DNA from: an uncultured Bacilli bacterium
GTDB taxonomy: Bacteria; Bacillota_I; Bacilli_A; RF39; UBA660
Length of the DNA stretch: 11,763 nt
Assembly: GCA_944332645.1 (NCBI GenBank)
Contig: CALVKK010000031.1
Span: 1 to 11,763, forward strand
Reading direction: 5' to 3'
Of this stretch, positions 1 to 6,589 are shown piece after piece. The notes under the pieces are model-generated. The model was not told the origin of the DNA, searched no databases, and saw only the letters and a list, made by a program, of their open reading frames with translations. The position numbers and the translations under genes are program-made. Numbering within the stretch: position 1 is the first letter of the stretch; every line of letters starts with the position of its first letter.

Positions 1-28
1 AAGTAGTGATCCATATGTAATAAACTAG
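1..28 (+). CDS. 3' end of a surface-protein-like gene (partial)
   Basis: Only the last codons are in the window. Reading from base 2 gives SSDPYVIN followed by TAG at 26-28, and the terminator stem starts on the last base of that stop. The ending resembles the C-terminus of cell-surface proteins common in gut Bacillota, which finish with a pattern like PVIYLKS...TGGDG(T/S)xxNPYxI. It also matches the decayed copy 50-200 bases downstream, which has AQNPYTL at the same place. Another frame (VVIHM, then TAA TAA at 18-23) is open too. I prefer the first because of the family match and the flush terminator. The family assignment is from memory and rests on eight residues. Confidence 0.45.
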
Positions 29-55
29 AACATATCAATTAGATATGTTCTTTTT
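28..55 (+). terminator. Rho-independent terminator of the upstream gene
   Basis: Perfect 9-bp stem GAACATATC (28-36) / GATATGTTC (42-50) with a 5-base loop, followed by five T (51-55). Confidence 0.85.
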
Positions 56-57
56 AA

Positions 58-270
58 TTAAAATATAGTATAATTTATAAAGGTGATTATCCAATAGGCT
101 CAAATTACGCATCAGAGAATGATATAGATTTATCAACAGCGTACTTCGTGTGTCCAGTTATATATTTAAAAACTGGTTTGACTTTTACTAGTGGTTATGG
201 TATAGCTCAAAATCCATATACATTAGAAAAAAACAGTTTAAATTTATTAAACTGTTTTTTTCTAATATAA
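58..270 (+). pseudogene. Decayed C-terminal fragment of a surface-type protein
   Basis: An open frame without a start codon runs from just after a TAA (55-57) to TAA at 268-270. From about base 82 it reads as real protein: GDYPIGSNYASENDIDLSTA, then CPVIYLKTGLTFTSGYGI and AQNPYTL ending at 225. The PVIYLK...TFTSG.G...NPYTL pattern is the usual C-terminus of a family of secreted or surface proteins in gut Bacillota (from memory), and it parallels the SSDPYVIN tail of the gene just upstream. The N-terminal bulk, start codon and ribosome site are missing. The frame continues through the terminator hairpin, so the original stop has been lost or shifted. The TAG at 224-226, one base out of frame at the hairpin boundary, is a plausible original stop. 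I read this as the relic of a second tandem gene copy deleted down to its last 50 or so codons. Confidence 0.6.
226..262 (+). terminator. Rho-independent terminator belonging to the relic gene
   Basis: Perfect 16-bp stem: 226-241 (G, seven A, then CAGTTTAA) pairs with 247-262, loop ATTTA at 242-246. The T-run is part of the right arm. It still protects miaB from transcription from the left, which may explain why it survived while its gene decayed. The reverse strand also carries a T-run, so it could work in both directions. Confidence 0.85.
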
Positions 271-303
271 AATAATTTTATACATTAAAGAAATACTAAA
301 TTA

Positions 304-332
304 TTGAAAACAGTTTATAAATATGATATTAT
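304..332 (+). promoter_or_regulatory. Sigma-A-type promoter of miaB
   Basis: -35 TTGAAA (304-309), 17-base spacer, -10 TATTAT (327-332). The ribosome site AGGAAGTGA (341-349) starts about where transcription should begin. Confidence 0.7.
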
Positions 333-353
333 TTATTACTAGGAAGTGATTAT

Positions 354-1772
354 ATGCAAGTTCCATGTTTAAATGAAGCTCGAAAAAGAACTAAAGATAA
401 AGTCTTGATTCAAGAAAATTTATATCAAGTAAATGAAAAACAAAAAAATCTTGGTATAGGTAAAAAATATTTTGTCAAAACTTATGGTTGCCAAATGAAT
501 GAACATGATTCAGAAAATATTAGTGCTATTTTAGAGGAAATGAATTTTATTAGGGTTAATCATATTGAAGAAGCTGATTTAGTTATTTTAAATACATGTG
601 CAATAAGGGAAAATGCTCATGACAAGGTTTTTGGTTTGCTAGGAAGAATTAAGCATACAAAAGCGACCAAATCAGTTGTTGTCGGGTTAGGGGGATGTAT
701 GGCCCAAGAAGAAATAATTGTCGACACAATTTTAAGAAGGTATAAGTGGCTTGATTTTGTGTTTGGTACCCATAATTTTTATAATTTACCTAATATAATT
801 GAAAAAGTATATGTTCAAAATAAACAGCAAATTGAAGTTATTTCGTGTGAAGGGCAGGTTATTGAAAACATTCCTGTGAAAAGAGATAACAAATATAAAG
901 CATGGGTTAATATTATGTATGGTTGTGATAAATTTTGTACCTATTGTATTGTCCCATATACTAGGGGAAAGCAAAGAAGTCGTTTGCCTTTCCACATTAT
1001 CGAAGAGGTTAAGAATTTAGTTAAAAATGGTTATAAAGAAGTAACTTTATTAGGTCAAAATGTCAATGCTTATGGCAAGGATTTGAATATTGATTATACA
1101 TTGGCTAACTTACTAGAAGATGTTGCTAAGACTAATATTGAAAGAATTAGATTTATAACTAGCCATCCATGGGATTTTAGCGATAAAATGATTGATGTGA
1201 TCAGTAAATATCAAAATATCATGCCATACATACATTTACCAATACAATCAGGTTCCAACAAAATATTAAAACTAATGGGTAGACGTTATACAAAAGAGGA
1301 ATATTTAACTTTATTTAATAAATTGAAAGCTAAAATTCCTCATGTTTCTATTACGACAGATATTATTGTTGGATTTCCAAATGAGACAGAAGAAGATTTT
1401 AATGAAACCTTAGATGTTGTTAAAAAATGTCAGTTTGATTCAGCTTTTACTTTTATTTTTTCCCCTCGTGTTGGTACACCAGCTAGTAAGATGGAAGATA
1501 ATATTCCTTTAGATGTGAAAGAAGCTAGATTAAGAGAATTAAATAATTTAATTAATAAATATTCAAAAGAAAATAATGAACGTTACATGAACAAAACTGT
1601 CTCAGTTTTATTGGAAGATTACAGTTCTAAGAAAAAGGATTGTCTTAATGGATATACTGATACAATGAAATTAGTAAATGTTAAATCACCAGATTGTAAT
1701 TTAGGTAAAATTGTTAATGTTAAAATAACAGATGTTAAAACGTGGAGCTTAGATGGAGAAATTGTAAAATAA
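354..1772 (+). CDS. miaB: tRNA-2-methylthio-N6-dimethylallyladenosine synthase MiaB
   Basis: Radical-SAM methylthiotransferase that adds a methylthio group to N6-isopentenyl-A37 of tRNAs reading UNN codons, using two 4Fe-4S clusters. The N-terminal UPF0004 domain is complete, with cluster cysteines C46 (KTYGCQMNEHDSE), C82 (NTCAIRENA) and C115 (GGCMAQ). The radical-SAM motif CDKFCTYC supplies C191, C195 and C198. The last 65 or so residues are the TRAM RNA-binding domain. Length (472 aa) and the 40-residue N-terminal extension before the first domain fit the Bacillus-type MiaB. The start has a good ribosome site (AGGAAGTGA). The gene has its own promoter and the next gene appears to have one as well. 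As in Bacillus subtilis, cotE lies shortly downstream. Identification is firm. Confidence 0.97.
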   Translation: MQVPCLNEARKRTKDKVLIQENLYQVNEKQKNLGIGKKYFVKTYGCQMNEHDSENISAILEEMNFIRVNHIEEADLVILNTCAIRENAHDKVFGLLGRIKHTKATKSVVVGLGGCMAQEEIIVDTILRRYKWLDFVFGTHNFYNLPNIIEKVYVQNKQQIEVISCEGQVIENIPVKRDNKYKAWVNIMYGCDKFCTYCIVPYTRGKQRSRLPFHIIEEVKNLVKNGYKEVTLLGQNVNAYGKDLNIDYTLANLLEDVAKTNIERIRFITSHPWDFSDKMIDVISKYQNIMPYIHLPIQSGSNKILKLMGRRYTKEEYLTLFNKLKAKIPHVSITTDIIVGFPNETEEDFNETLDVVKKCQFDSAFTFIFSPRVGTPASKMEDNIPLDVKEARLRELNNLINKYSKENNERYMNKTVSVLLEDYSSKKKDCLNGYTDTMKLVNVKSPDCNLGKIVNVKITDVKTWSLDGEIVK

Positions 1773-1806
1773 CTAAGTATGATAATTGTGAAAAAAATGT
1801 GAAATT

Positions 1807-1844
1807 TTGCTTGCTATCACATGTTATTTTTGTTATTATATAAT
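1807..1844 (+). promoter_or_regulatory. Probable promoter of the lipoprotein gene
   Basis: TTGCTA (1811-1816), 17 bases, extended -10 TGT-TATTAT (TG at 1831-1832, hexamer 1834-1839). An overlapping TATAAT lies at 1839-1844. The ribosome site AGGAG (1846-1850) follows immediately, so the leader would be extremely short. A weak 6-bp stem (1797-1802 / 1817-1822) overlaps it and might serve as an imperfect miaB terminator. Confidence 0.5.
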
Positions 1845-1858
1845 TAGGAGTGTGAAAT

Positions 1859-2779
1859 ATGAAAAGATTGTTATTAAGTTTAACAGTATTATTAGGCTTA
1901 TTGTTGGTTGGATGTGGTCAGAAACAAATTGCTGAACAATCAACTGATCCAATCGAAGATTTTAAAAATTTTGTTAGAAATGATATTAAAATTACCAGTG
2001 GAACTGTTGAAATGAATGTTCGTTTTAAAATGAATTCAAAAGGCTTATTAGTTGAAATGGATTTACCTATTAAAATGGATATAGCTGAAGATGGTGGAAT
2101 ACATTTATTGATGAAAGAAAATGCCTTTTTAGGAGAAATTGAATTATATATGATTGATGAAGAAGAAACACCATATATATATATGAGTTCCAATATAATT
2201 GATACTATGCTAGGTATTACTAATGATACATTATATTGGATTAAAACCGAAGTTTCGGAAGAAAATAGTACTTCAATTCCTGATAATTTATTATCAACAG
2301 ATTTAACTGAAGAAGAAATTGAAAAATATATAAATAAATATGTTACTGTAGAACATATCGTTTATATTGGTGAGGAAAACAATATTAAACATTATCAGTT
2401 GATTGTAAATGATGAATTGTTAAGTAAGTTATCTGAAGATTTTGATTTTGAATATACGTCTTCTGGTATGGAATTTAAAGTTGATGTTTATTATGATAAA
2501 ACTAATCTAAATCCAACAAGAATTAGTGCAGATTTTAATGAATTAATAAAAAGCTTAATGGAAAATCTTAGTAAAGAAGAATTAGAAAGCATTCAATCTT
2601 CTGGTATAAATTTAGAAGATATTGTTGAGTTTTCGATAACTGTTGAATTTTCAAATTTAAACAATACTATAGTTGAAATTCCAGTAAATATCAAGGAAAA
2701 TGCTGTTACTGAAGAAGAATATACTGAAATTTTAACTGATATTTATTATCAAGAAAATGGACTATTGATGTATCAATAG
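1859..2779 (+). CDS. Uncharacterised lipoprotein, possible LolA/LppX-like fold
   Basis: A 306-residue exported lipoprotein. MKRLLLSLTVLLGLLLVGC is a textbook lipoprotein signal with lipobox L16-V-G-C19, so Lgt/Lsp processing should leave Cys19 anchored in the outer face of the membrane. The mature part is acidic and rich in alternating hydrophobic beta-type segments (GTVEMNVRFKM..., LYMIDEEETPYIYMSSNI, HIVYIGEENNIKHYQLIV, MEFKVDVYYDKTNLNPTRI). This resembles the curved-sheet LolA/LppX or DUF6612-type lipoproteins of Bacillota, which bind lipid or an envelope partner. That is a fold impression, not a recognised family. It sits between miaB and cotE, the slot occupied by ymcA in Bacillus subtilis, but it is not YmcA. 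The terminator stem begins inside its last codons. The ribosome site AGGAG lies 8 bases before ATG. Confidence 0.85.
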   Translation: MKRLLLSLTVLLGLLLVGCGQKQIAEQSTDPIEDFKNFVRNDIKITSGTVEMNVRFKMNSKGLLVEMDLPIKMDIAEDGGIHLLMKENAFLGEIELYMIDEEETPYIYMSSNIIDTMLGITNDTLYWIKTEVSEENSTSIPDNLLSTDLTEEEIEKYINKYVTVEHIVYIGEENNIKHYQLIVNDELLSKLSEDFDFEYTSSGMEFKVDVYYDKTNLNPTRISADFNELIKSLMENLSKEELESIQSSGINLEDIVEFSITVEFSNLNNTIVEIPVNIKENAVTEEEYTEILTDIYYQENGLLMYQ

Positions 2780-2786
2780 TCTTTTT
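2760..2786 (+). terminator. Terminator overlapping the lipoprotein stop codon
   Basis: GACTATTGAT (2760-2769) / ATCAATAGTC (2772-2781), then TTTTT (2782-2786). The stop codon TAG (2777-2779) lies in the right arm, so the last residues are encoded by the hairpin itself. Confidence 0.85.
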
Positions 2787-2807
2787 AATTGCAGTCAAAA
2801 ATTTTTA

Positions 2808-2837
2808 TGTACAAAAGACCAGTACTTGCATATATTA
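2808..2837 (+). promoter_or_regulatory. Candidate cotE promoter, sigma-K-like
   Basis: AC (2811-2812), 16 bases, CATATATTA (2829-2837). This fits the sporulation sigma-K pattern AC-N16/17-CATAnnnTA. Sigma-K control would suit a coat gene: Bacillus subtilis cotE has sigma-E and sigma-K promoters. The same bases can also be read as a poor sigma-A site, TGTACA-N17-TATATT (2808-2836), so the assignment is tentative. Confidence 0.35.
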
Positions 2838-2854
2838 AATTGAGAGGTGATAAT

Positions 2855-3388
2855 ATGGCTTTATATAAAGAAATAGTCACTAAAGCTGTTATTGGGAAAG
2901 GGAAAAAATATTTTAAAAATAATTACAAAATAGCTACTAATGATCAGCCAACAACGGTTTTAGGATGTTGGGTAATTAACCATAAGTTCAAAGGTTACAA
3001 ATCAGGTGATAAAATTGGTGTCGACGGATCTTTTGATGTAAATATTTGGTATTCATATGATAATGATTCAAAAACAACTGTAGTTAATCAAAAAATTGAA
3101 TATAATGATTTGTTTAATGTTAAATTAAAAGAAAATGCCGATTTAAGTGGTGATACTGATATAATCGTTCGTACGTTAAGTCAACCAACTTGTTTAGGTG
3201 TTAATATTTTAGATAATAAAGAGATTTCCTTTGATATTGAAAAAGAATTAGGTGTTGAAATCGTTGGTGAAACCAAGGTAAAAATCGCTATCGAAGAGGA
3301 TGAAGAACCATGGGATGAAATAGATGACGAGGTCACAGAAAAAGATCTAGAAGAAATTAATAAAGTTGATGAGAATTACATACAATAA
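2855..3388 (+). CDS. cotE: Outer spore coat morphogenetic protein CotE
   Basis: CotE coats the developing forespore as a ring and is needed for assembly of the outer spore coat. The 177-residue product aligns by eye with Bacillus subtilis CotE (about 181 aa) from end to end: ALYKEIVTKAVIGKGKK (2-18; B. subtilis SEYREIITKAVVAKGRK), LGCWVINHK (36-44), DVNIWYSY (61-68), LSQPTCLGV (108-116), VEIVGETKV (134-142). The characteristic acidic tail (147-177, EEDEEPWDEIDDEV...) is also present. The start is ATG 2855 with ribosome site GAGAGGTGAT (2843-2852). An in-frame TTG at 2789 would add 22 residues that match nothing in CotE and lie against the preceding terminator. It forms a single-gene transcript between two terminators. 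Its presence argues that the organism makes spores or recently did. Confidence 0.93.
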   Translation: MALYKEIVTKAVIGKGKKYFKNNYKIATNDQPTTVLGCWVINHKFKGYKSGDKIGVDGSFDVNIWYSYDNDSKTTVVNQKIEYNDLFNVKLKENADLSGDTDIIVRTLSQPTCLGVNILDNKEISFDIEKELGVEIVGETKVKIAIEEDEEPWDEIDDEVTEKDLEEINKVDENYIQ

Positions 3389-3418
3389 AGTGTCAACCAA
3401 AAATAGTTGACACTTTTT
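3387..3418 (+). terminator. cotE terminator containing the rpsP -35 box
   Basis: Perfect 11-bp stem AAAGTGTCAAC (3387-3397) / GTTGACACTTT (3406-3416), 8-base loop, T-run 3414-3418. It starts inside the TAA stop (3386-3388). The right arm contains TTGACA (3407-3412), the -35 box of the next promoter. Confidence 0.9.
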
Positions 3419-3435
3419 ATTTGTTGTGCTAAAAT
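3407..3435 (+). promoter_or_regulatory. Strong sigma-A promoter of rpsP-khpA
   Basis: Consensus -35 TTGACA (3407-3412), 17-base spacer, extended -10 TGC-TAAAAT (hexamer 3430-3435). The ribosome site AGGAG (3447-3451) follows. This is the best promoter in the window, as expected for a ribosomal protein. Confidence 0.85.
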
Positions 3436-3460
3436 TATTTAGGAAAAGGAGTGATTAAAT

Positions 3461-3742
3461 ATGGCAGTTAAATTAAGATTAAAAAGAATGGGAGCTAAGA
3501 AAAGTCCATTCTATCGAATTGTAGCCGCAGATTCTAGAAGTCCAAGAGACGGAAAATTTATTGAGAGTATAGGATATTATGATCCAACAAAACAACCTGC
3601 TGAATTAAAAATAGATGAAGATTTAGCTAATTCTTGGTTACAAAAGGGAGCAATTCCTACTGATACGGTTAGAAGTTTATTTAAACAACAAGGAATTATG
3701 CAAAAATTCCATGAAACAAAAATAAAAAAAGGTAGTAAATAA
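3461..3742 (+). CDS. rpsP: 30S ribosomal protein S16
   Basis: Small-subunit ribosomal protein that binds 16S rRNA early and helps fold the 5' and central domains. The N-terminus MAVKLRLKRMGAKKSPFYRI followed by VAADSRSPRDGKFIE and IGYYDP is the unmistakable S16 signature, and the length (93 aa) is normal. The ribosome site is AGGAG 9 bases upstream. The stop codon overlaps the start of khpA by one base (TAATG), so the two are translationally coupled. The rpsP-khpA pair is conserved in Bacillota, usually preceded by ffh and followed by rimM-trmD-rplS. Neither flank is present here. Confidence 0.98.
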   Translation: MAVKLRLKRMGAKKSPFYRIVAADSRSPRDGKFIESIGYYDPTKQPAELKIDEDLANSWLQKGAIPTDTVRSLFKQQGIMQKFHETKIKKGSK

Positions 3743-3987
3743 TGAATTTAGTTGGATTAACCGAGTTTTTAGTTAAAAGTGTAGTATCTGATCCTGATAT
3801 GGTTTCAGTAAAACAATTTGACGATGATGAAGAATATATTACAATTCAAGTTTTAGTTAATGATAGCGTTATTGGTAGTGTTATAGGGAAAAATGGAATT
3901 ATTGCTAATTCTATTAGAACTATTGTCCAAGCTTCAGCTTACGCTAATGGATTAAAAAAAGTTAAAATTAATATTGATTCATTTTAG
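3742..3987 (+). CDS. khpA: KH-domain RNA-binding protein KhpA
   Basis: Small RNA-binding protein (YlqC family) that partners with KhpB/Jag and influences cell elongation and division in Firmicutes. The 81-residue product is a single type-II KH domain with the GxxG loop GKNG at 49-52 inside VIGSVIGKNGIIANSIRTIV. Its length is typical. It overlaps rpsP by one base and has a weak ribosome site (AAAGGTAG, 3728-3735), so translation probably depends on ribosomes finishing rpsP. A terminator begins at its stop codon, so it is the last gene of a two-gene operon. Confidence 0.95.
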   Translation: MNLVGLTEFLVKSVVSDPDMVSVKQFDDDEEYITIQVLVNDSVIGSVIGKNGIIANSIRTIVQASAYANGLKKVKINIDSF

Positions 3988-4007
3988 AAGATTTAATCTT
4001 CTTTTTT
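3986..4007 (+). terminator. Terminator of rpsP-khpA
   Basis: GAAGAT (3987-3992) / ATCTTC (3996-4001) with loop TTA, followed by six T (4002-4007). The last base of the khpA stop codon TAG (3985-3987) is the first base of the stem. Confidence 0.8.
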
Positions 4008-4008
4008 C

Positions 4009-4037
4009 TTGTATTAAACAACTATTTATATTATAAT
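4009..4037 (+). promoter_or_regulatory. Promoter of the uppS-cdsA-rseP string
   Basis: -35 TTGTAT (4009-4014), 17-base spacer, -10 TATAAT (4032-4037). The -35 starts one base after the khpA terminator T-run. The ribosome site AGGGTGA (4045-4051) lies about where the transcript should start. Confidence 0.8.
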
Positions 4038-4055
4038 ATTAAATAGGGTGATAAA

Positions 4056-4772
4056 ATGATAGTGCCTAATCATGTCGGAATTATTGTCGACGGAAATGGT
4101 AGATGGGCGACTAAACGAGGTAAAAGTCGTAGTGATGGTCATTTAGCAGGCTCAAAAAATCTAGACAGTTTATGTCAATATATATTTGAAAATGGTGTAA
4201 AAATCCTTAGTTTATATATTTTTTCGACTGAAAATTTTAAAAGAAGTGATGAAGAAGTTAATTATTTAATGAACTTGTTTGTTAAAAAGTTTAAGAATGA
4301 TTTTAAGATATATAACAAAAAAGGAATTAAAATTATTTTTTCAGGGAGACGCGAACCTTTAAAGCAAGAGATTTTAGATATTATTGATGATGTCACGGAT
4401 AAAACAAAAAATAATCAAAATGGAATTTTAAATTTTTGCATAAATTACGGTTCTCATGCTGAAATCATCGATGCTTGTAAACAAATTGCATTCGATAGTA
4501 ATATTGGTAAAATAAATGTAAATGAATTAGATGATGATTTGTTTTCTAAATACTTGTATCATGAACTACCTAATTTAGATTTATTGATCAGAACAGGTGG
4601 TGAGTTAAGACTTAGTAATTTTATGTTATGGCAATTAAATTATGCAGAACTTTATTTTACTGATGTCTTGTTTCCTGATTTTAATAATATTGAATTTGAT
4701 AAAGCTTTAGAAAGTTATAATAATCGCGATCGTAGATTTGGAGGAATCAATTATGAAAAAAAGATTAATTAG
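4056..4772 (+). CDS. uppS: Undecaprenyl diphosphate synthase UppS
   Basis: Cis-prenyltransferase that condenses isopentenyl diphosphate onto farnesyl diphosphate to make undecaprenyl-PP, the carrier lipid for peptidoglycan and wall polymers. The N-terminus HVGIIVDGNGRWA carries the catalytic Asp12 and the diphosphate-binding DGNGRW loop. GHLAGSKNL contains His29, and STENFKRS (58-65) is the STENW-type loop with F for W. RTGGELRLSNF (179-189) and LWQLNYAEL with Glu198 form the IPP-site and metal-binding region. GELRLSNF replaces the more usual GEQRLSNF. The 238-residue length is normal. It is first in a six-gene string. Its last 20 bases overlap cdsA, whose ribosome site GGAGG lies inside uppS. 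The usual upstream partner frr is absent. Confidence 0.97.
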   Translation: MIVPNHVGIIVDGNGRWATKRGKSRSDGHLAGSKNLDSLCQYIFENGVKILSLYIFSTENFKRSDEEVNYLMNLFVKKFKNDFKIYNKKGIKIIFSGRREPLKQEILDIIDDVTDKTKNNQNGILNFCINYGSHAEIIDACKQIAFDSNIGKINVNELDDDLFSKYLYHELPNLDLLIRTGGELRLSNFMLWQLNYAELYFTDVLFPDFNNIEFDKALESYNNRDRRFGGINYEKKIN

Positions 4773-5538
4773 CGCAATAGTAGCTCTTATTATCGCTGTA
4801 CCATTAGTATATTTTGGTGGCATACCATTTTATCTATTAGCTTTAGTTTTAGGTTTGATAGCAATTAAAGAGATATTAGATTTAATTGAAAAGGATGATT
4901 ATTTAATAAGGATGATTAGTTATGTCAATTTCTTGTTTTTAGTTGGCTCTAGTATTGTTCAAAATGATCTTAGTAAAATTTTAGATCGAAATGTTTTAGG
5001 GATCGTGTTTTTGATTTACGGAGTGTTGTTTCTATTAAAACATAAAAGTAATTTTAAAGTTGAAAAATTCTTTTGTTTAATCGGTATCACTTTATTTTTA
5101 AGTACTTCCTTTTCCACATTAATAGTTATTCGCAATATGAGTCTTCTTTATTTTATATATATATTCCTAATAACTATTATGACGGATACTTTTGCTCATT
5201 CGATTGGTACTTTGTTCGGTAGGCATAAAATAAATGAGATTTCACCTAATAAATCTTGGGAAGGTTGTCTTGGAGGAGCATTTTTTGGTACTTTAATATC
5301 TGTTTTATTTTATTTAATTGTTATCAATCAAGATATTAACATACTTTTACTTATTTTTATCACTTTATTTTTATCTATAGTTGGGCAATTAGGGGATTTA
5401 TTTTTTTCACAAATAAAAAGACAGTATGGTATTAAAGATTTTTCTAATTTAATGCCTGGCCATGGGGGAATTTTAGATCGATTTGATAGTATCATATTTG
5501 TCACTTTAGCTTTTATTTATTTTATTAATTTCTTATAA
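4753..5538 (+). CDS. cdsA: Phosphatidate cytidylyltransferase CdsA
   Basis: Integral membrane enzyme making CDP-diacylglycerol from phosphatidate and CTP, the branch point to phosphatidylglycerol and cardiolipin. The 261-residue product is mostly transmembrane helices. It carries DTFAHSIGTLFGRHKI (145-160) then ISPNKSWEG (163-171), and a complete CDP-transferase signature at 219-245: S219, KR, KD, PGHGG, DR and D245. Start is ATG 4753, with GGAGG at 4740-4744 eight bases upstream. An in-frame TTG at 4738 would add five residues but has no better ribosome site. It overlaps uppS by 20 bases and is 13 bases from rseP. In many Bacillota dxr lies between cdsA and rseP. It is missing here. Confidence 0.96.
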   Translation: MKKRLISAIVALIIAVPLVYFGGIPFYLLALVLGLIAIKEILDLIEKDDYLIRMISYVNFLFLVGSSIVQNDLSKILDRNVLGIVFLIYGVLFLLKHKSNFKVEKFFCLIGITLFLSTSFSTLIVIRNMSLLYFIYIFLITIMTDTFAHSIGTLFGRHKINEISPNKSWEGCLGGAFFGTLISVLFYLIVINQDINILLLIFITLFLSIVGQLGDLFFSQIKRQYGIKDFSNLMPGHGGILDRFDSIIFVTLAFIYFINFL

Positions 5539-5551
5539 TGGGGATGATTAT

Positions 5552-6589
5552 ATGACATTTATTTATTTCGTATTAGTACTTAGTATTACTATTTTTGTAC
5601 ATGAATTAGGTCACTTTATCTTTGCAAAAAGAGCTGGCATTTATGTTTATGAATTTTGCATTGGAATGGGACCTAGGATTTTTAAATTTAAAAGAAAAAA
5701 CGATGAGACTGAATATGGTATTAGATTATTTCCAATCGGTGGTTTTTGTTCGATGGCAGGAGAATCAGTTGAAGTTGACGAAAATGTTCCACCAGAAAAA
5801 AGGATGCAATCAAAGACATGGCTACAAAAATTTTTAACCATTGTAGCTGGAGTAATGTTCAATTTTATTTTTGCAATTATTATTTTGTTTATAATTGGCC
5901 TTTTTAATGGTAATCCTAATAATAAACCTCTTGTCGAAATAGTCGATACTGATTCTGCTAGTTATATTGCTGGTCTAAAAGAAGGAGATTTAATAGTTAA
6001 ATTAAATGGAACTAAAATAAAGACGATTGATCGTTTGATGATCGAGTATCAAATTAATTATGGTAATCCTTTAGAACTTACAGTTTTAAGGGACGATACT
6101 GAAGTGACGTTGACTATTAATCCAATAGAAAGTAAAGAAAATCCTGGAACCTATCAATATGGTTTTGCCTTAAATGGTAGTATTGAAAAAGGATTTTTCA
6201 GTGCCTTAGAATATGCTTTTACAAAATTTTCTAGTTTGATTGAAACTATGTTTATTACGATTGCATATTTGTTTACTGGTAAATTGAGTTTATCTAATTT
6301 GTCTGGTCCAGTTGGTATATACACCATAGTTGGTCAGACAGCTCAGGCAGGTTTTTTAAATGTTATTTACCTTATTGGTTATTTAAGTATTAATGTTGGA
6401 TTTATAAATTTACTACCAATACCAGCTTTCGATGGAGGAAGGATTTTATTTTTAATCATTGAAAAAATTAGACGAAAACCAGTTAATCCAAAAATCGAAA
6501 ATACAATTCATGCTGTTGGCTTAGTTCTTTTGATGATTTTGATGATTGCAATTACTTATAACGACATAGTAAGGTTTATTATAAAATGA
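5552..6589 (+). CDS. rseP: Site-2 intramembrane zinc protease RseP/RasP
   Basis: M50 metalloprotease that cuts membrane-spanning substrates, including anti-sigma factors already trimmed by a site-1 protease, and clears signal-peptide remnants. The zinc motif HELGH is at 17-21 in the first membrane helix, and the third ligand is in NLLPIPAFDGG (Asp294). A PDZ domain spans roughly 125-195 (VDTDSASYIAGLKEGDLIVKLNG region, then the LELTV strand). LSGPVGIYTIVG (250-261) is the conserved substrate-handling segment. Three to four membrane helices and 345 residues are normal for the single-PDZ Gram-positive form. The ribosome site is GGGGATGA just after the cdsA stop. Its TGA stop overlaps the ATG of the next gene (ATGA, 6586-6589), a classic translational coupling. 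Confidence 0.96.
   Translation: MTFIYFVLVLSITIFVHELGHFIFAKRAGIYVYEFCIGMGPRIFKFKRKNDETEYGIRLFPIGGFCSMAGESVEVDENVPPEKRMQSKTWLQKFLTIVAGVMFNFIFAIIILFIIGLFNGNPNNKPLVEIVDTDSASYIAGLKEGDLIVKLNGTKIKTIDRLMIEYQINYGNPLELTVLRDDTEVTLTINPIESKENPGTYQYGFALNGSIEKGFFSALEYAFTKFSSLIETMFITIAYLFTGKLSLSNLSGPVGIYTIVGQTAQAGFLNVIYLIGYLSINVGFINLLPIPAFDGGRILFLIIEKIRRKPVNPKIENTIHAVGLVLLMILMIAITYNDIVRFIIK

Noticed and set aside
786..995. 69-codon open frame on the - strand
   Set aside because: It lies wholly within miaB, has no ribosome site and no family features, and is antisense to the conserved radical-SAM region.
1797..1830. Hairpin ATGTGA/TCACAT as a miaB terminator
   Set aside because: Only six AT-rich pairs with a 14-base loop and an interrupted T-run; it also overlaps the likely next promoter.
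1918..2193. 91-codon open frame on the - strand
   Set aside because: Antisense shadow of the lipoprotein gene; its apparent hydrophobicity mirrors the opposite strand and there is no start context.
2789..2854. Upstream TTG start extending CotE by 22 residues
   Set aside because: It has no ribosome site, begins three bases after a terminator T-run, and adds residues absent from CotE. ATG 2855 has a strong ribosome site.
5622..5862. Two 71-codon open frames (one per strand) inside rseP
   Set aside because: Both overlap the conserved N-terminal half of rseP in other frames and lack ribosome sites.
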